Positions 35,592 to 45,800 of a stretch of DNA of 64,000 bases are shown in pieces. Within the stretch, counting starts at the first letter, position 1, and every line of letters starts with the position of its first letter. The stretch lies in contig JAUIZM010000159.1 of assembly GCA_030848705.1 (NCBI GenBank), positions 62,001 through 126,000 on the forward strand, written 5' to 3'. The notes beneath the pieces are model-generated. The model saw only the letters and a program-made list of their open reading frames with translations, was not told the DNA's origin and did no database searches. The DNA is from Heracleum sosnowskyi (taxonomy: Eukaryota; Streptophyta; Magnoliopsida; Apiales; Apiaceae). Made by a program: the position numbers and the translations under genes.

Positions 35592-35604
35592 TTGGTATCA
35601 GAGC
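35592..35604 (+). promoter_or_regulatory. Primer-binding site of the copia element
   Basis: TTGGTATCAGAGC follows the LTR directly. TGGTATCAGAGC is the standard initiator-methionine tRNA primer site of plant copia elements. Confidence 0.92.
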
Positions 35605-36499
35605 CCTGCCTAAAATCCATCCCCGACCTCTTTTCTTTTTCACCATTTTGCATCAGCTTTATAGCAACAACTTTTAGTAGTATTGACTCTTATGTCAAAA
35701 AAAAATTCCTCTTGTTTTCACGCAACTTGTCCGCACACACCCTGACTAATTTTATTGTTTTTACATGGCTTAGTGTGTATTCTTTTTTTTGCCATATTTT
35801 TTCATGTCTCGTCAATCATCTAATTTTTTTTAATTATACTTGTTTTTTTTTTGAAGTCTTTAGTCTGGTAATTAGCCAAGTCATAAATCGTATGCCAGTT
35901 TTTGTTTTTATTTTATGCATGTGTGCTTAACATGTATTTTTTTGTCCCCTGGACTTACTTATTATCCTGTTTAGACTAGTTTTTTTTAATTGTTTTGGAG
36001 CATCATATCTTTTATGTGGTATGTGTTTTATTTTATTTTATTACTCATCTTGCGTATAAATTTGGTTTAGGTAGTCTAGGTTTCTTTCTGTTTATGTCTT
36101 GTATCTGGTCTTGTTTTTTTTTTTTTTACTTTTTTTTTTAAATTTCTAGGCAGTTAAGGTGTTTCCTGTTTTGTTTTATAACTATCTTGATTAATTATTA
36201 TTTTGTATATTCAGTTTTTCTTTATTTTGACAGGTTGGTAATTTAGATGGTTTAGATTTTCTTTTAAACATGGACGTTTTTTTTTATTCTGCCCTTCTCT
36301 ATATGTATCTTTAAACTATTATCTAAGTGGTCTAGCTTCTGTTTTAATTTGCTATGCACGTTTTCTTTATATAAATTTTTTATTACATGTTTCTGGTATT
36401 TTTTTAATTTGTCATGTTTTATTATTAGCGCTTGTGTTTTAAAGAACATATCTTGACAAATTTTTATTTGTTTTAAATCTTATTGTTAGATCAAGAAAA
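35605..36499 (+). other. T-rich leader of the copia element
   Basis: About 900 bp of strongly T-rich sequence lies between the primer site and the gag frame. No ORF that I can support. It may hold the packaging signal. Confidence 0.6.
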
Positions 36500-36515
36500 A
36501 TGACGAGCAAATTGA

Positions 36516-37757
36516 TTGCTTCTGAATTGGCAAAGATTGAACGGTGTTAACTATGACATGTGGAGCCGCAAAATTAGATATGGTTTGATTCATGATAATT
36601 TGGAGAGTGCCATTGAAAAGGATGGCCCGATTTTGGGAGATAAATCCACTGATGTTGAAAAGAAGGAGTATGAGGAGTGGAAAGTTTGTGACAAAAAGGC
36701 AAAGAGTCTCATGTTGATGTTTATGGAAGACAATTTGATTAAGGTTTTCGAGGCTTATGAAAGTGCCAAAAAGCTTTGGGATGCGCTCAAAGAAAAATAT
36801 GATGCAATTTCTGATGTGAATGAGCAACTTCTATTGCACAAGTACAACACTTGCAAGATGAGTGAGAGTGACAATGTTATCGACCATTGCAACAAGATGT
36901 TGGTGATGGCCAAGGATTTGGCAGCAGCGGGAAATGAGCTTTCTGAAAATATGCAAATCGCGGGAATCTTGAACAGACTGCCAAGCTCACTTAACATGGC
37001 TGCAACCACTTTAAGATTGAATGGAACCATTAAGAGTGCATCTCAACTTTCGACAGCTTTAGCTATGGAACATGATTTGATGAATAGCCGTAAACGTTTG
37101 GAGTTGAACTTGGCTCAAGAAGAGGAGTTCAACTTGGCTCAGACAACGTTTAGATCAAGTTTTCAGAATAAGGGGCAAGGAATGCTAGGTCCTTCAAAAG
37201 GAAGAGTTTTCAAGCCACATCAGCAAAAGAAGAATTTTCCACAAGGAAGTTGTTATGCTTGTGGAAAATATGGACATTTTAAGAATGATTGTCCTGAGAA
37301 TCAAGAAGAAGGTGAAGGCAAGGTCCAAGAACAAAGAGGACCAAGTAAACATGAGTTTGTGGGAGTTATCGAGTGTAATGCTGACCATGTTGCTACAGAC
37401 GTTGATGGATGGTGGATTGACTCTGGTGCAACCCGTCATATTGCGAAGACTAAGAATAACTTGATTGAGTATCAAGAATTGAAGAAGGGAGAACAAAGAA
37501 TCTTCATGGGAAATAATACCTACTTAGATGTGGTGGGTATTGGTACCTATAGGCTGGATCTTGAGGATAATGTGATGGTTCTGAAAAATGTGATGTTTGC
37601 TCCAGGCATGAGACGTAACCTTGTTTCGGTTCCCGCACTACTTAAGAATGGATTGGAAGTGCGTTTCTATAATAACAGGGTTTCAATTGAGAAAGATAAG
37701 ATAAATGCCATGGGCAATAATGAGCCCAATATGAGATGTTTGAGTATTGATCAATAA
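36516..37757 (+). CDS. Copia Gag-protease polyprotein, ending after the protease
   Basis: The long frame encodes a Gag domain (LNGVNYDMWSRKIRYGL near the start), a CCHC zinc knuckle (CYACGKYGHFKNDC, about 37251-37292) and the start of an aspartic protease with WWIDSGATRHI (about 37411). It stops at 37755-37757, after LVSVPALLKNGLEVRFYNN, just where the gag-pre-integrase region would begin. Nothing downstream resembles pol. The frame has no ATG until 36558. An upstream ATG at 36500 lies in another frame that closes after 16 codons, so the natural start is unclear or lost. Such gag-protease-only copies are thought to move using proteins from full-length relatives. Confidence 0.9.
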   Translation: MLLNWQRLNGVNYDMWSRKIRYGLIHDNLESAIEKDGPILGDKSTDVEKKEYEEWKVCDKKAKSLMLMFMEDNLIKVFEAYESAKKLWDALKEKYDAISDVNEQLLLHKYNTCKMSESDNVIDHCNKMLVMAKDLAAAGNELSENMQIAGILNRLPSSLNMAATTLRLNGTIKSASQLSTALAMEHDLMNSRKRLELNLAQEEEFNLAQTTFRSSFQNKGQGMLGPSKGRVFKPHQQKKNFPQGSCYACGKYGHFKNDCPENQEEGEGKVQEQRGPSKHEFVGVIECNADHVATDVDGWWIDSGATRHIAKTKNNLIEYQELKKGEQRIFMGNNTYLDVVGIGTYRLDLEDNVMVLKNVMFAPGMRRNLVSVPALLKNGLEVRFYNNRVSIEKDKINAMGNNEPNMRCLSIDQ

Positions 37758-38023
37758 ATAAATTGCAATTTTTTGTGTGTGATAATATGTGCTTGTGAAT
37801 GACATAAAAAGAATGATTTAATTTCGTGTACTCGAAAGTTTAATGCATATAAATGGTATTTGTTATCACTAGTGATGTGATGTTTGATAGAATGAATATA
37901 TTGGACTTATAATTCTTAAGTATTATGTTATTAAAGAATTAGTGAGAGTTTAAAAATAATATTTTTGCTCTATGAGAAAAGTAGGAGTTATATAGATATT
38001 TATCAAATAAGTCAAGTGGGAGA

Positions 38024-38416
38024 TGTTGTATTATATGACTTATTTGTTAAATATAAAATGAATTAAAATGGATTGAGTTACAAATATATTAATTCTAAGA
38101 ATAATATATTTGATTTATTGTGTAGGTAAATATGGGAGTTATAAATGTTGGAGTTACATGTAGTTATAAATATTGGAGTTACAATATTTATTTTGGGAGT
38201 TACATATCTTATTCACTTATGATATAGAGATAATCAAGGGGCGGTTACATATTGTAAAGGGTGTAGATGATACTAAGAATGCCTATAAATAGTGATGTGT
38301 ATTTCAATGAAAAGGCACACTTAAAGTTGCTTGTTCTAGCTATCATCGGAACCCTTTTTCTCTTACTCTCCATCTTATATTAGTAAGCATTTCATACATG
38401 TATGTCTAATACTACA
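38024..38416 (+). repeat. 3' LTR of the copia element
   Basis: It has the same length as the 5' LTR, with TATAAATA at 38284-38291, and ends ACTACA directly before the CAATT target duplication. Confidence 0.95.
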
Positions 38417-38421
38417 CAATT

Positions 38422-41242
38422 TGATTTTTTAATTATGTTTTATAGATCCCTCAGCAGTCCTCTTATTTTACTGTGATTTTTCATATTTTTGTTAGACAAG
38501 AAGACATTATTAATGGTATCTACCCTATCGGATTTACATCTTGAAGAACTGAAAAATAATGTCACACATGTAGTAATAGCCTTTTCTTTTCTTAGTTTTT
38601 TTTACAATAAACTATAAATATATGTCGAAATCTTTATAATTTTAATTTACCAGTTTTTATAGGCATTAATATGTTATTAGATGTATGTATCTGATTATCT
38701 TTATGCAGTACACCTATTTGATGAAAATCCTACATGTAATGCAAATCTTCCCTAATTAATTAATATTAAAATTTATATGCTATGATTCTAATAATAGGTG
38801 AACTCGATTGCCCTACCTGTTATGAAAGCGAATACTTGCACTGGCCAGTATATAAGAACAAATTTGTATAAATATATGCTCAAGTTCTGCATTATGTAGT
38901 GCTATGAATTTAGTGTAGCCTTTTTTTTTTGCTAAGCTTTGCATAGCCTTTTACTCACAAGATGCTAATAAGTTCCTAATATTCTTATGACCCATTTTCT
39001 ATGACTTTTGTTTAGTACACATTAACTTTCTATGTACATTATTACTGAATATGGTGATTTCCATTTAACCGTTCGATTATTTTGCGTTTGGTTTTAAGAA
39101 GATCATGTCCAGAACTTTTTTTAAAATACTAAGAATAAACATGTCAAAATCCTAAATTGATTTACCATTTTGTTTCACGACGTTGCAGAGCTCAATCTTA
39201 AAATGGTTACTGCAAACTAATATTTAGGAATAGGTGTTTCTAAATCGTAATAATCGCTTTCAAGGATGTTTAAAAACCAGTTCTTACACTCTGCATTTTG
39301 ATGATTAAACGAATTTTTACTTTATAGTGAACTCTTTATTATAAGATTTGAGTTTCACTGTGTAGAAAAAATGAAGCGGTGAAATTTTTGGATCATAATT
39401 ATTGATTATCTTACATGATAACCAATTCATCTGTTTAGATTGAAGAAGCTGGAGACATGAGATTCCGGTGAGTATAAATTGGTTGATAGTTCTTTAAAAA
39501 TGGATGTGTATAGACAATCGTTTGTTTATAACTTTCAATAATATATTCTCATTATTTTCGCTGAGATTTTAAGGATATTAATGAGGTGTTGAAGCAATTT
39601 TTTTGGTACCTGCTTGTTGGTAGTTCGCATTTCTACTTAATTACCTTTACTTATCTATAAAATCATGTTAAATAATAATTATCTTTTTCTGCTAAAATAA
39701 TTTAATTTTCTATTTTTTCTAACAAAATTCTCTCCTTTTCCAAAAATATAACGGGCAATTACTTTTTTCAACTAAACTCTTTTACATTTTCTATTTTTCC
39801 TTACTAAACCCTTTTTTTCAAAAATTTCACGGGCAAACCCTTACTTATTTATTTTAAAACCTATTTTAGTGCTTTTAATTATTTATAATAATAATAACAT
39901 TAAATATTAATTAACCTTTTCAAATAAAATACACTATTTTCTATGTTTCTTAACAAAATCCCTTCTTTTCCAAAAATATAACGGACAATTACCTTTTTCA
40001 AGTAAAATATGTTTACTTTTCTATTTTTCCCTACTAAAACTTTTCCTTTTCCAAAAATATCATGGACAAATTCTTAACTATTTATTTTATAATCTATTTT
40101 AATACTTTTAATTATTAAATTTTTTTACCTATTTTAACATGTCTACTTAATTTTTTTAACGAATGCAATTAATAAAAGATAAAATAACAACTATCAAAAT
40201 AGTCTGGGCATGACATGGGTTTTTAATTATTTAACTTTTTTTACTTATTTTAACATACATACTTATTCTTTTTAAAAAACAATTAATAAAATATTAAAAT
40301 AAATATAACAAAATAATAATTATTAAAAATAATCCATATTGCACATATTTTAAACTAATATATAATAATTAAAAATATAAAAAGATTAATAAAATTTCAA
40401 AAAGAAAAGTGCAAAGAAACACAGTTTCTAAATACACGACAAATTTACTGAATGCAGTTTATATCATTTACAATTTTAACCTTGATCAGTTTTTGGTGCA
40501 AGTCAGTGCATTTGACTCTGTTTCCATTTTCCAGATGCATTGAATTCGATAAACAGGCCTGTATATAGTGTAATTTTGCGTTCGTATATTACTTTTTTCT
40601 TTTTAGAAATAAGTTCTCTTTTAGCTTCTCGTATTTTTTGAAAAAAACCTTTTAACTTTCATAGATTATTTTCAACGTTAACCAAAATTGGAGTTCATAT
40701 TTTTTTTTTCCTTCCAAAACTTTTTAATTTGATTTCTATTTATAATATTTAGACTTGATCTTTTAAAAAAATTGATACTAGATTATAATTGGTGCTAGCT
40801 ACACAAATATTTTACAAATTATTTAATAATAATAAATTAATTAAATTATTTTATTTTATATTTAATATTGAATAATTTTATTCTAAAAATTTAATATTAT
40901 AATATATTGCATTGTTTCCATATATTATTATTAATGTATTTTAAAATTTATTATATAAATATTTCATTGTATATGTTTTGGGATAATTTGTATTAATAAA
41001 TTCATCAAAACTAAAAGATTAATTCTAATTTTTACTTATAAACTTATCAAAAAAAATATAAATTGTAGTAATGATATTTAAAAGTAGAATGCAAGTTTTT
41101 ATAATTGAAGATGTGTCAAAATAAATTTAAACAAGGGTACAACAAAAAATAGGATAAATTAAAGTTAAAATTTTATCTGATTCAAAGTATAAATAGTATG
41201 CAACAATTTATACTATATAAATTTGATTGAATTCACAATATA
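38422..41242. other. AT-rich intergenic sequence
   Basis: There is no recognisable gene. Some blocks near 38430-39480 (for example TTGCAGAGCTC at about 39184 and GATTCCG|GTGAG at about 39470) could be exons of the possible transcript seen before the copia element. From 39700 on, the sequence is very AT-rich with diverged repeats. Confidence 0.4.
39707..40115. repeat. Diverged direct repeat, period about 231 bp
   Basis: The block TTTTCCAAAAATATAACGGG to TTTAATTATT occurs twice (about 39707-39880 and 39938-40115). Each has an inner half-repeat containing CTATTTTTCC.TACTAAA. Copies differ at many positions, so the duplication is old. Confidence 0.65.
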
Positions 41243-41252
41243 CTATTTTTTG

Positions 41253-42336
41253 GGGTTAAATGGCATTTTGGTCACTAAACTGACGACAAACTTTCAGTTG
41301 GGTCATCCAACTCAAAAAACTCTCAACGAGGTCACATAACTCATTAAAATATTCATTCAGGTCATGAAACACAAAAAAAATTTCAAGAACGTTAAATCTC
41401 GTTGACTTAAAACGGTTTCTCTCTATTTTGGCCACTTCATCACCACTTCATTGCCAAATCAGCTGCCATTTCATCGCCAAATCAACTACCACCTGATATA
41501 TATATATTTAAATTAATATTTTTTAGTTTTCTTGAAAAATATAAATAATTTTTAGATTATCAGTTTTATTTTAATCTCTCATCTCCCCCCCCCCCTCCCA
41601 TCACCGCCACAATCCAAACTCCGGCCATCCCTTTTTTCCGTTATTCTCTCTCATTCCCCTTCATTCTTCTTCATTTTCAATACACACTCTATCTCTCCCC
41701 CTCTTTCTCTCAGTCGCCACTTTCATCACCCCTCCACAACCCAAAATCCGGCCATCCCCTTCATCCCTCTTTCTCACTCAATTCCCCTTCATTCTTCTCC
41801 GTTTTCAATACACACACTCTCTCTCCCTCTCTCTCAGTCACCACTTTCATCACTCCTCCCCTCACCTGCCATCACCACCACAACCCAAAATCCGGCCATC
41901 CCATTCCTCCCTTGTTCTCACACACAAAAAACTCAAAACCAAAATCCTCCGAATTGACCCTCCTCGATGACAGGCATGACTCAACCAAAATCCCGAACAC
42001 ATCTCCCTCCTCCTTCATTCAACTCACTATCAAAGTAAAATGTAAAAGCCCCAATTCATAATATAAACCCTAATTTTATAAATTAAAAATTAGGCTAGTC
42101 GGTTTATATATGTGGGTCGGGTCGGGTCTTATTTGAATGACCCATACCATTTAAGATCCAATCAAGCCACCTCACCAAGCCTCGTCAGCTTTCCGTCTAT
42201 TATTTTAACGTTACTAACGGCTGGTGACCTGATTGAAAATTTTAACGAGTGAAGTGAGTTGACCGAGAGCTTTTTGAGTTGGATGACCCAACTGAAAGTT
42301 TGTCGTTAGTTTAGTGACCAAAATGCCATTTAACCC
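41253..42336. mobile_element. Mutator-like element (non-autonomous) with long TIRs
   Basis: The ends are inverted repeats of roughly 70 bp or more starting GGGTTAAATGGCATTTTGG and containing AACTTTCAGTTGGGTCATCC on both sides. A 10-bp direct duplication CTATTTTTTG flanks the element (41243-41252 and 42337-42346), consistent with the 9-11 bp of Mutator-like elements. The interior (41570-41960) holds two copies of a pyrimidine-rich unit with AATCCGGCCATCCC. No transposase is visible. Confidence 0.88.
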
Positions 42337-42833
42337 CTATTTTTTGTAAATATCCATTTTAAGGACAATTTTGACAATGTATTATTAAATGATATAGATT
42401 TTAAGGACAATTTTGACAATCTACTATATAGATTTGGTTAAGATTTTTGTGATATTAAATGTATTAAAAAAAATTTAGTAGATAAAATTGTGTTCAAAAA
42501 AGAAAATAGATAAAATTAACAAATCTAACAATAATACTACAGATAAAACAATTGTCTTCAAAAATTAATTTTGACATAAATTTTTTATTTGATGTTCGTA
42601 ATTTAGTAGTTGCAAAAGATGTAGGGGCGTCGGTGACCGTCCAACCAATATTGGTTAATTACCCTCGTTGGTAGTGAACTCTCATTTAATACTGCTGTTA
42701 GACATTTAATAGCTAGAACTAGAAGGATATAAAGGTAATTACACCGAACTGCATTTAGTAAATTTGAACTGCATTTAGCAGCACCCCGAAGAAATGAGAG
42801 GGACCGAACGTATGCAATTGAACCGAGAGAGAC

Positions 42834-42836
<3 letters not shown>

Positions 42837-42873
<37 letters not shown>
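42837..42873. repeat. (AG)n microsatellite in the 5' leader of the phytoceramidase-like gene
   Basis: This is an uninterrupted AG run ending about 27 bases before the start codon at 42900. GA-rich leaders are common in plant genes and may bind GAGA-binding factors. Confidence 0.93.
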
Positions 42874-42877
<4 letters not shown>

Positions 42878-42899
42878 TTTGACGGGAAAGAAGGGGAAG

Positions 42900-45800
42900 A
42901 TGAAGAAAGAGTATATAGCATGGGGAGTTGCGGTACTCTGTTTCATACTACTCATGCTCATCACACCTGCCATTCCTCAGTCCCAGGAGTATCACGACTT
43001 TGCCGATCAGCGCCAATTTCTAGGTCCCTCATATATATATTCTCTTCTATTTACACTTTCTGTCCTTCAATTTGAAGCTTCTCTTATTGAATTTTGTTAA
43101 TTAAACAACTCTTTATGCACCTATAGATTGCTCTTCTAGCTTTTTTATGCTGCTGAAATCATATGTTTTCGATTCTATTATTCAATTAGTGTCATTCATA
43201 GTGTTTTCGAGCAAAGCGGATAGTTGAATTGGTCTTTCTTAGGGTTATTATCATTTTCTATTTGTGTGTTTGACCTGTTTTTTTGCTATCTTAGGTATAC
43301 CGAATGCGTTGAATGTGATTTCAAACTTTCCGTTCCTGGTTGTTGGTATCGTAGGCCTTATACTTTGCTATCATGCCAACTATTTTAATCTCAGGTAGTG
43401 TGAGGTTCTTCCTTTTGCAAATGAGGCCTATTTTCTTGTGATTGATTAGATTTTTTTTCTATATTTTAATGATAAGCTTGCAAGGGGAACTTTGGGGATG
43501 GACTTGCTTTTTTGTCGGTGTGGCTGCTGTTGCTTTTGGATCCTCCTATTATCATTTAGAGCCGAATGATGCTCGTCTTGTGTGGGATCGGTTGCCTGTG
43601 AGTATGTTTATTTAATGAAATGTTGCACTGCTGATTTGCTATCTGGTGCCGTCAATACAGCATCAGTCTTGTGTGCCGTGAATGTGAATGAATTTGTAAC
43701 TTGTGAGTTTCGACATGTGTTGTACAACCATATAGATGACGATCGCATTCACATCAATTGTTGCAATCTTCATTATTGAAAGAATTGATGAACGGAAGGG
43801 ATCCATGTCCATTATACCCCTTGTCCTGGCAGGTGTAGTGAGCATCTTATATTGGAGGTGAGCATGCTGCTTCTTCCCTACATAGATACGTACTATGTCT
43901 ATTTAGATTAATATTGTTTTTCTGATGGGAGAAGTTCTAACAGTGTTTCGGTGCTACTTAAACCTTTTATTGAATGACGAAGCATTGTTTTGTAGAGTTG
44001 TTTTTTGTAATTTTTACTCTTGAGGTTTCCGGCAGTTGTGTTATTTGCATATTAGTTAATGATATAGAGGAAATTGGCTTTGCATGCATTATCCGAAGCT
44101 GAATTCCTATTGCCATTGATAGTAGTTCTGCCTTTTTTCTGCTTGCAACATTTTCAATACCCCTTGTCCAATGTTATATGTACCCCTCACTCTTTGTGAG
44201 ACTTTTGCTCTTTCTGTACTTGTAATCTTTTTCGTGCCTCTTCTCTGATGTTATATGCATCCCTTCCTATTCATGATACTTTTGCCCATTTGCTACTTGT
44301 TACCCTTTTTTCCTTGCAGGATTTTTCATACTGCTTGTTCACTCTTATATTTATTCCTCCCTACTCCTGATTCTTTCTACGATTGTTTCTATTTGTAACC
44401 TTCTTCCATAACATTATACAGTGTTATTATGTTATATGTATAGCTCATACCACTTTTCATTATATGATGGCAGTACGTCTATAATTTATGCTTTTAAGAG
44501 AGATATATCTGCTGATAAAGGTTTGGGCTGGAACCAGATTGTCTAAAAGAATGGCATATTTGGTTCTTTGATGTGCCACTTGATTGCATGCAAGGAAGCA
44601 TTTATTAATTAAAGAATGTTGCTGTGTTTGTTTTTATATTAATAACGAAATGCAGTTTTATTATCAAGGGGTGAAATGGTCCAAAAGCTTCATGGAGGTT
44701 CTATGGAGCTTAATTAGTATCAATTTTGTGCTAAAGATTTAGGTAAGGTAAACAATATATGAGAAAGAATAAAACACTTGAGTTATAAACAAGTCGGGAC
44801 TTGGATTGATAAAGAAGGTACTGAATGAGAACTTACAAGCTAACTTACTATTCAATAGGTGAGGCTCTCTTACTAAACAATTCTCCAGATAATTTTCGAG
44901 GCCTATTTATGACCTCTTGGTCCCCACCAGTAAAACATCATCATAGGGTCTTATCAATAATAAAGGAAAAAACAAATAAAAGCTACATTATATTTACAAA
45001 AAATGTAAAGAAAAAAATATGGAAAAAGCAACATATGCTAAGGAATATTAAATGGACTGCTTTATTGATAGGGGCTATTGCCTCGATCAGTCTTGGGGTG
45101 TGTGTCAGTTATCCCGGACCTATGCCGAGATATTGTATTGACGGTGATTTTAAAATCTCGCAGAACAGGATGTGTTACGGTGAGATAGAATGCAATGGAA
45201 ACAAAGACGGAAGACTCAACCCCTCCTTCCAATACTAATTATACAGACGGGTGGGCTTACCTCCAATCTGGAAAGCAGGGATACTGCAGTTGGGTGGTGA
45301 GTCGCGAACGGGGTGCGCCGCCGGTGCGCCGTGGTGCGTACGCGGTGCGCCAGGTGGCGTGGCGGCGAATTTCTTGGGGGGGTGCGGGAAGGGGGGTGCG
45401 GGAGGGGTATAAAAGGTAATTTCACACCCCTTTAAAAAAAATACAAAATAAAACAGTCGTGTATTACAGACTTACAGTATTATTATTACGTTTCCCCCAA
45501 ATCAACCCTAATTGAAGACTAACGGCAACGGCGACGGCCGACTTTCATCAAGACAACCATCGACCCCGACTAGAAATCCTCATTATATCAAGTCATATAC
45601 AATGGCTTCCGAGTTCAACCTTTCAAGTTATGTCCCTCCTACTTATAATGCTTTGCGCACAACTTTGTTGCAAAAAGAAAGGGCTAATGTTGAAAGATTA
45701 ATGGAATCAATCAAGACCACTTGGAAAGAGAAAGGTGTGAGCATAGTTTCCGATGGATGGAGTGATAGTCAAAGAAGGCCACTAATAAATTTTATGGCGG

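Larger units (their letters stand above)
35199..38416 (+). mobile_element. Young non-autonomous Ty1/copia element (gag-protease only)
   Basis: Two 393-bp LTRs (35199-35591 and 38024-38416) start TGTTG and end ACTACA. They differ at four positions by eye. The flanking target duplication is CAATT (35194-35198 and 38417-38421). The primer site TTGGTATCAGAGC after the left LTR matches the initiator-Met tRNA type. A single gag-protease frame is present, with no integrase, reverse transcriptase or RNase H. The purine-rich AAGTCAAGTGGGAGA lies just before the right LTR. Confidence 0.95.
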
